Assembly: GCA_963833885.1 (NCBI GenBank)
Contig: CAWHZU010000033.1
Span: 186,001 to 250,000 of the forward strand
From: JASHPR01 sp963833885
GTDB taxonomy: Bacteria; Actinomycetota; Actinomycetes; Streptosporangiales; Streptosporangiaceae
Reading direction: 5' to 3'
DNA: 64,000 nt
Notes under the pieces: model-generated
Told to the model about the DNA's origin: nothing
Databases searched by the model: none
Seen by the model: the letters and a program-made list of their open reading frames with translations, nothing else
In this document: piece by piece, positions 35,737 through 43,661 of the stretch
Position numbering within the stretch: position 1 is the first letter of the stretch
How the letters are laid out: every line of letters begins with the position of its first letter
Made by a program: the position numbers and the translations under genes

Positions 35737-35782
35737 CGCCGATTCTCGGCCAGCTTCAACGGTCTCGGGTAGGAGGTACCCC

Positions 35783-36031
35783 ATGGACCGACTGGACGAA
35801 CCAACCCGCGAGACGTTCAATCCGTGGAGCATCGTCAATCTCGTGTTCCACCATCTGGCTGATCAGGGCCTGCATCCGGTCCTCGGGGAGGCAGGAGACC
35901 CGGGCGCGCCCGCGGCGGAACTGCTCCGGTCGCTCGGCATCCAGCCGGCGCCCGAGGGAAACATGCAGGTCTCACGCGACGTCCGGGATCACCTCGCCGA
36001 GATCCGCAGCGCGATGTTCGGGGACGGCTGA
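35783..36031 (+). CDS. Small cytosolic protein upstream of the monooxygenase genes
   Basis: An 82-residue acidic-to-neutral protein starting MDRLDEPTRETFNPWSIVNL, with a helical segment HLADQGLHPVLGE and a C-terminal stretch VSRDVRDHLAEIRSAMF. No domain is recognised. The start at 35783 has a strong AGGAGG 6 nt upstream, which supports real translation. It is the first gene after site 1 and precedes site 2 and the hydroxylase gene, so it may be a separate regulatory or accessory product. Confidence 0.65.
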   Translation: MDRLDEPTRETFNPWSIVNLVFHHLADQGLHPVLGEAGDPGAPAAELLRSLGIQPAPEGNMQVSRDVRDHLAEIRSAMFGDG

Positions 36032-36062
36032 CGCGAGATTGCAGCGCCGCAGGCGGGGACCT

Positions 36063-36077
36063 GTCTCATGTTGAGAA
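36063..36077. promoter_or_regulatory. Palindromic site 2, likely activator binding site
   Basis: GTCTCAT-G-TTGAGAA matches site 1 at 13 of 15 bases with identical spacing. It lies between the small ORF and the large hydroxylase gene, 160 bp before its start. A half-site-like TGTCTCA is at 36203-36209. Confidence 0.55.
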
Positions 36078-36146
36078 CCACGACCGGCCTGCCGCGAGGT
36101 GTGATGCAGGTCACCGGCAGTGTTCGGCCGTTCATAGCTTGTGCGC

Positions 36147-36178
36147 CCGCTGGCGCCCTCGGGCGACGGCGCCAGCGG
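36147..36178. repeat. Hairpin in the 5' region of the hydroxylase gene
   Basis: CCGCTGGCGCC (36147-36157) and GGCGCCAGCGG (36168-36178) form a perfect 11-bp inverted repeat with a 10-nt loop, 58 bp before the large-subunit start. It could be an mRNA stabiliser or part of a regulatory leader. Confidence 0.5.
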
Positions 36179-36236
36179 ACACGATCACGGAGGCAGGCAG
36201 GCTGTCTCAGCCGGCCCAGTGCAGGAAGGGGTGACC

Positions 36237-37892
36237 ATGAGTCGCCAGAGCGTGGCAAAGGCCCACCAGAAGATCCAGGAACTCGCCTGGGAACCGCTCT
36301 ACCACGAGCCGGTGTCGCAGTACGGAACTGACTACACATTCCAGAAGGCGCAGAAGAAGGACCCGCTCAAGCAGGTCCTGCGGTCCTACTTCCCGATGCA
36401 GGAGGAGAAGGACCACCGCGTCTACGGCGCCTCCGACGGCGCAATCCGCGGCAACATGTTCCGCCAGGTCCAAGAGCGATGGCTGGAGTGGCAGAAGCTG
36501 TTCCTGTCTATCATTCCGCTACCCGAGATCTCGGCGGCGCGGGCGATGCCGCTGCTGTTCCGCACGGTGCCCAACCCGGAACTGCACAACGGCCAGGCGA
36601 TCCAGATGATCGACGAGGTCAGGCACTCGACGATCCAGCAGAACCTCAAGCGCCTGTACATGAACAACTACATCGACCCCGCGGGCTTCAACTCGAGCCT
36701 GCGCAACTTCCAGAACGACTACTGCGGCACGATCGGCCGGCAGTTCGCCGAGGGCTTTATCACCGGTGACGCGATCACCGCGGCGAGCATCTATCTGACG
36801 ATCGTGGCCGAGACGGCGTTCACGAACACGCTGTTCGTGGCGATGCCGGCCGAGGCGGCGGCCAACGGCGACTACCTGCTGCCGACGGTGTTCCACTCGG
36901 TGCAGTCCGACGAGTCGCGGCACATCAGCAACGGGTACGCCACGCTGCTGATGGCGCTGGCCGACGAGGGCAACCACCAGCTGCTCGAGCGGGACCTGCG
37001 CTACGCCTGGTGGAACAACCACCGGGTGGTGGACGCGGCGATCGGCACGTTCATCGAGTACGGGACCAAGGACCGCCGCAAGGACCGCGAGTCCTACGCC
37101 GAGATGTGGCGGCGGTGGATCTACGACGACTACTACCGCAGCTACCTGGTGCCGCTGGAGAAGTACGGCCTGGTCATCCCGCACGACCTCATCGAGGAGG
37201 CGTGGAACCAGATCTGGAACAAGGGCTACGTGCACGAGGTAGCCCAGTTCTTCGCCACCGGCTGGCTGGCGAACTACTGGCGGATCGACCCGATGACCGA
37301 CAAGGACTTCGAGTGGTTCGAGTACAAGTACCCGGGCTGGTATGACCGGTACGGCAAGTGGTGGGAGAACTACAACCGGCTGTCGACCCCGAACGGGCAC
37401 CACCCGATCGTCGCCGAGGACGTCGACTACCAGTACCCGCACCGCTGCTGGACCTGCATGGTCCCGTGCCTGGTCCGCGAGGACATGACCATGGCCGAGG
37501 TCGACGGGCAGTGGCGGACGTACTGCCACAAAGAATGCCAGTGGACCGACGAGGTGGCCTTCCGGCCGACCTACCAGGGCCGGGAAACCCCGAATATGGG
37601 CCAGCTCATCGGCAAGCGGGAGTGGGAGACCCTGTACCACGGCTGGAACTGGGCCGACGTGGTGTCGGACATGGGCTACGTGCGTGACGACGGCAAGACG
37701 ATGGTCGCGCAGCCGCACCTGAACCTGGACGACCCCAAGAAGCTGTGGACGCTCGACCACCTGCGCCGGATGGGCGAGGTGCAGAGCCCGAACGTGCTGC
37801 TGAACGCGATGACGGCGGAGGAGCGCGCAGCGTTCCACGCCAACTACATCCGCGGCGGCCCTGCTGGTCGGCCCGCGCCCGCGGACGCCTGA
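36237..37892 (+). CDS. prmA: Propane/alkane monooxygenase hydroxylase large subunit
   Basis: About 551 residues, the catalytic subunit of a Prm/Mim-type soluble diiron monooxygenase that inserts oxygen into a short alkane. The diiron ligands are visible as E97 (PLPEISA), E127-xx-H130 (DEVRH), E192 (AETAFTN) and E226-xx-H229 (DESRH). A conserved cysteine-rich C-terminal region (HRCWTCMVPCLVREDMT, then CHKECQW) follows, as in the propane-monooxygenase group. The start is ATG 36237 with GGAAGG 7 nt upstream; GTG 36231 is possible. Substrate assignment to propane rather than another alkane or phenol comes from gene order with reductase, small subunit and coupling protein. Confidence 0.9.
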   Translation: MSRQSVAKAHQKIQELAWEPLYHEPVSQYGTDYTFQKAQKKDPLKQVLRSYFPMQEEKDHRVYGASDGAIRGNMFRQVQERWLEWQKLFLSIIPLPEISAARAMPLLFRTVPNPELHNGQAIQMIDEVRHSTIQQNLKRLYMNNYIDPAGFNSSLRNFQNDYCGTIGRQFAEGFITGDAITAASIYLTIVAETAFTNTLFVAMPAEAAANGDYLLPTVFHSVQSDESRHISNGYATLLMALADEGNHQLLERDLRYAWWNNHRVVDAAIGTFIEYGTKDRRKDRESYAEMWRRWIYDDYYRSYLVPLEKYGLVIPHDLIEEAWNQIWNKGYVHEVAQFFATGWLANYWRIDPMTDKDFEWFEYKYPGWYDRYGKWWENYNRLSTPNGHHPIVAEDVDYQYPHRCWTCMVPCLVREDMTMAEVDGQWRTYCHKECQWTDEVAFRPTYQGRETPNMGQLIGKREWETLYHGWNWADVVSDMGYVRDDGKTMVAQPHLNLDDPKKLWTLDHLRRMGEVQSPNVLLNAMTAEERAAFHANYIRGGPAGRPAPADA

Positions 37893-37931
37893 GCAGTAGC
37901 CGAGCAGGCGCGCCGGTAGTCCATCGAGCGA

Positions 37932-37976
37932 GCAGGAAGGAGGGCCGGAGGTTCGGCCTGCGGTCCTCTTTCCTGC
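37932..37976. repeat. Intercistronic hairpin between hydroxylase and reductase
   Basis: GCAGGAA (37932-37938) pairs with TTCCTGC (37970-37976), and neighbouring GGAGG/CCTC extends the stem, in the 109-bp gap before the reductase. No U tract follows, so a processing or stabilising role is more likely than termination. Confidence 0.5.
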
Positions 37977-38001
37977 CTCCAGTACAGCCCGCGAGGGGGC
38001 C

Positions 38002-39051
38002 ATGACCGATAGGCATGTTGTCCGGTTCGAGCCGGTCGGCATCGAGATCGAGGTCGGTGAGGACCAGACGATCCTGCGCGCCGCGGCCGAGCAGGGGATC
38101 ATGCTCATGCACGGCTGCAAGGAGGGCCAGTGCTCCGCCTGCAAGTCGTTCGTGCTTGACGGCGAAGACATCGAGCTGGACAGGTACTCCACCTTCGCGC
38201 TGCCCGACTACGAGCGCGAGGAGGGCTTCACCCTGCTGTGCCGGGCGCATCCCTACGAGGACGTGACGATCGAGCTCCTCAACTACGACGAGGACATGAT
38301 CAGGTCCGGGCTGCCGATCGTGCAGGCCGTGGCGGAGGTCGTGTCCAAGGAGCCGGTCACGCACGACCTGCGGCACCTGGTGCTGCGCCTGGTGGAGCCC
38401 GAGGAGCTGAGGTTCTTCCCGGGCCAGTACGTGGATATCGCCATTCCAGGAACGGACGCCACCCGGTCGTTCTCGATGGCGAACACCTCAAGCCGGGCCA
38501 GCGGCCAGCTCGAGTTCGTCATCAAGGTCTACCCGGACGGGCTGTTCTCGCATTTCCTCGACGTCGAGCTGGCGGTCGGCGACCGGCTGGACCTGACCGG
38601 GCCGTTCGGGGTGTTCACCCTGCGCGAGGGCTACGACTCCGACCTGGTGTTCGTCGGCGGCGGGGCCGGGATGGCGCCGATCCTGTCGCTGCTGCGCTCG
38701 ATGGCCGAGAAGGGCATCGAGCGCAAGGCCACCTACTACTACGGCGCACGGGGCCGCAGGGACCTGTGCTTCGAAGAGGAGCTGCGCGCGCTGGAAACGG
38801 CGCTGCCTGGCTTCAGGTATGTGCCCGCGCTGTCCGAGCCCGCGGCGGATGACGGGTGGGACGGCGAGGTCGGCCTGATCACCGACGTGGTGAAGCGGCA
38901 TGAGGCCGGCCTCAAGGGCGCGCATGCCTACGTGTGCGGGCCGCCGCCGATGGTGGAGGCCGCGATGCCGCTGCTCGGCACGCTGGGTGTGGAGGAGAAA
39001 CGCATCTACTACGACAAATTCACCACCACAGGTGACCCTGACGAGGAATGA
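38002..39051 (+). CDS. prmB: Propane monooxygenase reductase component
   Basis: A 349-residue NADH-dependent reductase that feeds electrons to the diiron hydroxylase. The ferredoxin-type [2Fe-2S] domain has cysteines at 39, 44, 47 and 80 (HGCKEGQCSACKSF and LLCRAHP). FAD binding is seen in RSFSMANTSS, and NAD binding in FVGGGAGMAPILSLL and VCGPPPMVEAAMP. The size and order match the single-chain reductase of group-5 diiron monooxygenases. It is 109 bp after the large subunit. Confidence 0.93.
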   Translation: MTDRHVVRFEPVGIEIEVGEDQTILRAAAEQGIMLMHGCKEGQCSACKSFVLDGEDIELDRYSTFALPDYEREEGFTLLCRAHPYEDVTIELLNYDEDMIRSGLPIVQAVAEVVSKEPVTHDLRHLVLRLVEPEELRFFPGQYVDIAIPGTDATRSFSMANTSSRASGQLEFVIKVYPDGLFSHFLDVELAVGDRLDLTGPFGVFTLREGYDSDLVFVGGGAGMAPILSLLRSMAEKGIERKATYYYGARGRRDLCFEEELRALETALPGFRYVPALSEPAADDGWDGEVGLITDVVKRHEAGLKGAHAYVCGPPPMVEAAMPLLGTLGVEEKRIYYDKFTTTGDPDEE

Positions 39052-39070
39052 AGGGCTATCGACTCATAGA

Positions 39071-39087
39071 CGCCAGCTCCGCTGGCG
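39071..39087. repeat. Intercistronic hairpin between reductase and small subunit
   Basis: CGCCAGC-TCC-GCTGGCG is a perfect 7-bp hairpin in the 81-bp gap, 46 bp before the small-subunit start. Confidence 0.45.
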
Positions 39088-39132
39088 CCCGGTGGAGACA
39101 TCGGCCGGATCTTGCGAAGGTGAAGGAAGACC

Positions 39133-40299
39133 ATGACCACTACGGAACGCGACCTCCCGAAGCCCGTCTTTACCGATGCCGAAGCTGGCGCCAAGGAATT
39201 CCCGGATTCGACCGCCCGCAGGTTCAACTACTACACCCCGGCCAAGCGCAAGCAGACCCACTACGAGGACGTGACCGTCGAGGTCCAGCCCGACCCGCGG
39301 CACTACCTCGCCCAGGGCTGGCTGTACGGGTTCTCCGACGGCAGGGGCGGTTACCCGCTGGACTGGACCGTGCTCAAGGCGTGGGGGTCAGACCGGCCCG
39401 AGCCGGAACGCTTCCCGGGCTCCGGCGGCAAGGGCTACGACTGGCCGGCCCACGGGTGGCATCTGTTCCGCGACCCGAACGAGGAGTGGGAGCTTACTCT
39501 CTACCGCTACAACGCCAACGTCGTGCGGCAGCTCAACCAGAACATCGATGCCGCCAGGCAGTCGAAGGCGTTCGAGCAGTGGAACCGGAACTGGATCCGC
39601 TTTGTGGAACGCAACGTCGGCGCCTGGATGCATGTCGACCACGGGCTCGGGCTGTACCTGTACGCCAACGCCAACCGGCGGGCTCCCACGAACATGCACA
39701 ACAACGCGATCTCGGTGAACAGCATGCACCGGATCCGGTCGGCGCAGGACCTGGCGCTGTACAACCTGACGCTGACCGAGGAGATCGACGGATTCGACGG
39801 CGCGGCGCACATCGAAACCTGGAACAGCGACCCGGCGTGGCAGGGCGTGCGGGAGACCGCCGAGGCGCTGACTGCCATCGACGACTGGTGCGAGGCTATC
39901 TTCGCCGCCAACGTGGTGTTCGAGCCGCTGGTGGGCGAGCTGTTCCGGAGCCATCTGGTGCAGCACGCGGCACCGCGCAACGGCGACTTCGTCACCCCCA
40001 CGGTCGTCGGCGCGGAGGAGTACGACTTCGCCGAGCGGGACCTGCGGTACACCACGGCGATGTTCCACCTGCTGACCCAGGACCGCGAGTTCGCCGACCA
40101 CAACAACGCGATCCTGCAGCAGTGGCTGTCGACCTGGGTGCCGCGCGCGATCACAGCATCCCGCACGCTGCAGCCGCTCTGGTCCCAGCCCGACGCGAAG
40201 CCGCCTCGCTTCGAGGACGGCCTGGACGCGGCGAAGAGCCGTTTCAGCGGAATCCTGTCCGAGCTTGGCCTGGAAACACCGAAGGAGTTGGCACAGTGA
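39133..40299 (+). CDS. prmC: Propane monooxygenase hydroxylase small subunit
   Basis: A 388-residue ferritin-fold subunit that lacks the iron ligands of the large subunit and scaffolds the hydroxylase heterodimer. Start MTTTERDLPKPVF; the segments RRFNYYTPAKRKQTHYEDVT and LAQGWLYGFSDGRGGYPLDW are typical of the Prm/Mim/Tmo small-subunit family. The start has GAAGG about 10 nt upstream. It overlaps the coupling-protein start by GTGA (40296-40299), so translation of the two is coupled. Confidence 0.92.
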   Translation: MTTTERDLPKPVFTDAEAGAKEFPDSTARRFNYYTPAKRKQTHYEDVTVEVQPDPRHYLAQGWLYGFSDGRGGYPLDWTVLKAWGSDRPEPERFPGSGGKGYDWPAHGWHLFRDPNEEWELTLYRYNANVVRQLNQNIDAARQSKAFEQWNRNWIRFVERNVGAWMHVDHGLGLYLYANANRRAPTNMHNNAISVNSMHRIRSAQDLALYNLTLTEEIDGFDGAAHIETWNSDPAWQGVRETAEALTAIDDWCEAIFAANVVFEPLVGELFRSHLVQHAAPRNGDFVTPTVVGAEEYDFAERDLRYTTAMFHLLTQDREFADHNNAILQQWLSTWVPRAITASRTLQPLWSQPDAKPPRFEDGLDAAKSRFSGILSELGLETPKELAQ

Positions 40300-40664
40300 C
40301 CACGTTCACGACAACGGAAAGCCCGTACAAATCTGACCACACGGCGTCCAACATGTGCGGCTTCACGCTCATGAACAATCAGGTCGGCGTGGTCGTGGCC
40401 GAGGTCATGAGTACCAAGCCCAACGTGCGGGTGATGCCGCTGCCGTCGATGATCCGGGTCGACGCTCTCCGGCGGATGGACGTCATCTACGACGAGATTT
40501 CAGAAGCGCTGGGGGAGGAACCCGGCTTCTTCGATGCTGCCGAGTTCGAGGAGAACATGTCCACGCACTACGGCCGCATGATCCACGAGGACGACCGGAC
40601 GATCATGTTCGCGAACCCCGAGGATGCGGCGGAATACATCGGATTCGACCTGACGGCCGAGTAG
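40296..40664 (+). CDS. prmD: Monooxygenase coupling (effector) protein
   Basis: About 122 residues of the MmoB/DmpM effector family that binds the hydroxylase and tunes oxygen activation. The core reads CGFTLMNNQVGVVVAEVMS followed by NVRVMPLPSMIRVDALRRMD and a C-terminal YIGFDLTAE. Start GTG 40296 overlaps the small-subunit stop and has GGAG 8-9 nt upstream. An ORF that starts much earlier in this frame is an artefact of the high-GC shadow. Confidence 0.92.
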   Translation: MTTFTTTESPYKSDHTASNMCGFTLMNNQVGVVVAEVMSTKPNVRVMPLPSMIRVDALRRMDVIYDEISEALGEEPGFFDAAEFEENMSTHYGRMIHEDDRTIMFANPEDAAEYIGFDLTAE

Positions 40665-40672
40665 GCCTTGCG

Positions 40673-40723
40673 GTTGCCGGGCCCAGCGGCTGTGCTAGAG
40701 ACGTTGGCCGCCGGGCCCGCAAC
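40673..40723. repeat. Intercistronic hairpin after the coupling-protein gene
   Basis: GTTGCCGGGCCC (40673-40684) pairs with GGGCCCGCAAC (40713-40723), one base bulged, around a 28-nt loop. It starts 9 bp after the coupling-protein stop. No U tract follows. Confidence 0.5.
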
Positions 40724-40778
40724 TGTCCGGCTAGCGGAGCGGTAAGAGCATTGCATTTCGGGCCGTAAGGAGGCATCA

Positions 40779-42584
40779 ATGTACGAAAAGGATGGCGAGA
40801 AGTACTTCGTTGTCGATAGCCATATGCACTACTGGAACGCCGCTCCGGACAACTGGGTGCCTGGAGCCGAGCAGTACGCCAAGGGCTGGATCGAGTGCTT
40901 CCACGCCTACCAGGGGCTCGGGCCGCCGGAGACGCACTGGACCATCGAGCATTTCCAGAAGTACTCCGAGGATGACCTGATGAAGGACCTCTTCGAGGAC
41001 GGGTATGTCGACGTGGCGATCTTCCAGCCGACCTACCTGCTCGAGTGGTACAAGGAAGGCTTCAACACCACCGAGCGCAATGCCACGATGGGGGAGAAGC
41101 ACCCGGGCAAGTTCATCTACAACACCCGGTTTGACCCCCGCGACGGTGACGAGGGACTGAAGCAGCTCCGCCAGGACGTCGAGCGCTACGGGTCGAAGGG
41201 CGTCAAGCTGTACACCGCCGAGTGGAACAACGGCTCGCGCGGCTACAAGCTGAGCGACCCTGCGGCGTACCGGTTCCTGGAGGCCGCTCAGGAGCTCGGC
41301 ATCAAGAACATCCACGTGCACAAGGGCCCGACGATCTGGCCACTGGACAAGGACGCGTTCGACGTAGCCGACGTCGACCACGCCGCCACCGATTTCCAGG
41401 GCCTGAACTTCATCGTCGAGCACGTCGGGCTGCCGCGGATCGAGGACTTCTGCTTCATGGCGACGCAGGAGCCCAACGTCTACGCGGGCCTGTCGGTGGT
41501 CCTCGGCGGCCTCATGTACGCGCGGCCGAAGTTCTTCGCCAAGGTCATGGGCGAGCTGCTGTTCTGGGTCGGCGAGGACAAGATGACGTTCGGCAGCGAC
41601 TACGGCATCTGGGAGCCAAAGTGGCAGGTCGAGGGCTTCGTCGACTGGGACTACCCCGGCGACGAGTTCTCCGACTACCCGAGGCTCGGCACCGCGGGGA
41701 AGAAGAAGATCCTCGGCCTGAACGCGGCGAAGCTCTACGACATCGAAGTGCCGGCGGAGCTCCAGCTGCCGGCCGAGGCGGGGAGCCGGCCGCGCGGGAC
41801 GACGCTGCGCTGGTTGACGACTAAAGGGATGACAACGACCGTTACGACGGATCCCAGCAGGCCGGAGGGTTCAGCGGGGTCGCCTCCCGCGGCCAGCGCC
41901 GTGCTGGCCGCGCTGGAGACGGTGCGCGACCCGGAGCTCGACGAGCCGATCACCTCGCTGGGCTTCGTGACCTCGTGCACTGTCTCCGCGGGCGGTGACA
42001 CCACGGTCAGGCTGCGGCTGCCGACGTACTTCTGCGCGCCCAACTTCGCCTTCCTGATGGTGGCGGACGCGTACGAGGCCGTCAGCACGCTGCCGGGGGT
42101 GCGGCGCACCGAGGTGGTGCTCGAGGACCACTTCGCCTCGGACGCGATCAACGGCGGCGTGGCCGCGCAGTCCGGTTTTGTGCAGTCGTTCGACGGCGAG
42201 GCGGTCAGCGAGCTGCACGGCCTGCGCGCCGATTTCCTGCGCAAGGCGGTCATGGCCGGCACCGACCAGGTGTGCCGGCCGCTGCTGGCAGGCGGCGCCG
42301 ATCCGGCCCGCCTGCTCGAGTTGACGCTGGGCGACGTGCCGCCGTCCCGGCCGCTGCAGCGGCTGCGCGAGCGCCGGGCCGAGCTGGGGCTGCCGGCCGG
42401 CGATGATGCGCCGTTGGTAATTGACCCCGTAACCGGAGCCCGGGTCAGCGAGCAGGCCGTGCCGCTGCACCTGCGGCGCGCGCGGGTCACCCGGATCAGC
42501 ATCGAGGCGAACGGCGGCATCTGCCGCGGCATGCTGCGGCACCGATATGACTCCGCGGGACTAGGCGAGGAGGGACAGCAGTGA
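40779..42584 (+). CDS. Amidohydrolase fused to a MIP18/DUF59-type metal-sulfur assembly domain
   Basis: A 601-residue ORF. Residues 1-~340 are an amidohydrolase-2 protein (FVVDSHMHYWN metal site, and MTFGSDYGIW at the end), the kind that sits beside prm/mim genes. From an in-frame ATG at 41829 (residue 351), a DUF59-like domain follows: AALETVRDPELDEPITSLGF, then LRLPTYFCAPNFAFLMVADA with a cysteine in the usual place. In related clusters these are two genes. Here the junction WLTTKGMTTTVTT has no stop in frame, although a TAA is present one frame over at 41822-41824, so a single-base indel could have joined them. A strong GGAGG precedes ATG 40779. Confidence 0.8.
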   Translation: MYEKDGEKYFVVDSHMHYWNAAPDNWVPGAEQYAKGWIECFHAYQGLGPPETHWTIEHFQKYSEDDLMKDLFEDGYVDVAIFQPTYLLEWYKEGFNTTERNATMGEKHPGKFIYNTRFDPRDGDEGLKQLRQDVERYGSKGVKLYTAEWNNGSRGYKLSDPAAYRFLEAAQELGIKNIHVHKGPTIWPLDKDAFDVADVDHAATDFQGLNFIVEHVGLPRIEDFCFMATQEPNVYAGLSVVLGGLMYARPKFFAKVMGELLFWVGEDKMTFGSDYGIWEPKWQVEGFVDWDYPGDEFSDYPRLGTAGKKKILGLNAAKLYDIEVPAELQLPAEAGSRPRGTTLRWLTTKGMTTTVTTDPSRPEGSAGSPPAASAVLAALETVRDPELDEPITSLGFVTSCTVSAGGDTTVRLRLPTYFCAPNFAFLMVADAYEAVSTLPGVRRTEVVLEDHFASDAINGGVAAQSGFVQSFDGEAVSELHGLRADFLRKAVMAGTDQVCRPLLAGGADPARLLELTLGDVPPSRPLQRLRERRAELGLPAGDDAPLVIDPVTGARVSEQAVPLHLRRARVTRISIEANGGICRGMLRHRYDSAGLGEEGQQ

Positions 42585-43606
42585 AGGCCGTTCGACTGCA
42601 CGAGTTTCATAAGCCGCCGGTGGTGGACGAGGTGCCCGAGCCCACGATCAGCGGCCCGCTCGACGTGATCGTCAAGATCGGCGGCGCCGGGGTCTGCCGC
42701 ACCGACCTGCACATCATGGAGGGCCAGTGGGACGCGGCCATGCACACCCCGCTGCCCTACATCCTCGGCCACGAGAACGCGGGCTGGGTGCACGAGGTCG
42801 GCTCCGCGGTCACCAACGTCGCGGTGGGGGACACCGTGATCCTGCACCCAACGCCCACCTGCGGGCTGTGCCGGGCCTGCCGGGCGGGCGACGACATGCA
42901 CTGCGTGAACAGTGAGTTCCCCGGCCTGTCCCGCGACGGCGGGATGGCCGAGTACCTGCTCACCTCGGCGCGGGCCTGCATCAAGCTCGACCCGAAGACC
43001 CAGCCGCAGGACGTCGCGGCCCTGGCCGACGCCGGGATCACCGCCTACCACGCCGTGCGCAAGGCGATCCCGCTGCTGTACCCCGGGACCACGTGCGTGG
43101 TGATCGGCGCCGGCGGCCTCGGCCACATCGGCATCCAGTGCCTCGCCGCGCTGACCGCGACCACGATCATCGTGGTCGACCGCAACCCCGAGGCGCTCAA
43201 GCTCGCCGAGCAGCTCGGCGCGCACCACACCGTGGTCGCGGACGACAACCAAGTGGCCGCGGTCGGCGAACTCACCGGCGGCGCCGGCGCCAACGTGGTG
43301 CTCGACTTCGTGGCCGAGCAGGGCGCGGAGAACGACGGGTGGTCGATGACCGGCCGGGCCGGCTCGTACTTCGTCATCGGCTACGGCGGCACGCTGACGA
43401 TCCCGACGCTGGACATCATCACGACCGAGCGCAACATCATCGGGAACATCGTGGGGACATACAACGACCTGGCCGAGCTCATGGTTTTGGCCGAGGCCGG
43501 GAGGGTCACCCTGCACACGAGGACCTACCCGCTCGACGCCGCGCCGGAGGCGATCGCCGATCTCGACGCGGGGCGCGTCCGCGGTCGCGCCATTCTCGTT
43601 CCGTAA
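42581..43606 (+). CDS. adh: Zinc-dependent alcohol dehydrogenase
   Basis: A 341-residue medium-chain dehydrogenase: catalytic zinc motif GHENAGWVHEVGSAVTNV with Cys in GVCRTDLH, a structural-zinc lobe CGLCRACRAGDDMHC, and the nucleotide fold VIGAGGLGHIGIQ followed by VDRNP. It should oxidise the alcohol made by the monooxygenase (for propane, 2-propanol to acetone). It starts with GTG 42581 overlapping the preceding stop by GTGA. Confidence 0.92.
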   Translation: MKAVRLHEFHKPPVVDEVPEPTISGPLDVIVKIGGAGVCRTDLHIMEGQWDAAMHTPLPYILGHENAGWVHEVGSAVTNVAVGDTVILHPTPTCGLCRACRAGDDMHCVNSEFPGLSRDGGMAEYLLTSARACIKLDPKTQPQDVAALADAGITAYHAVRKAIPLLYPGTTCVVIGAGGLGHIGIQCLAALTATTIIVVDRNPEALKLAEQLGAHHTVVADDNQVAAVGELTGGAGANVVLDFVAEQGAENDGWSMTGRAGSYFVIGYGGTLTIPTLDIITTERNIIGNIVGTYNDLAELMVLAEAGRVTLHTRTYPLDAAPEAIADLDAGRVRGRAILVP

Positions 43607-43661
43607 CCGGCCCGCCCGCCACGCCGCACCCGTCAGCCACTGACCCGGAGGGGATTGATCA

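Noticed and set aside
33808..36237. Sigma-54 -24/-12 promoter for the monooxygenase operon
   Set aside because: No convincing GG-N10-GC element was found near the start, and the activator lacks GAFTGA.
40721..40778. tRNA-like run (GGCTAGCGGAGCGGTAAGAGCA) before the amidohydrolase
   Set aside because: It resembles a D arm, but no acceptor stem, anticodon or TpsiC arm can be folded around it.
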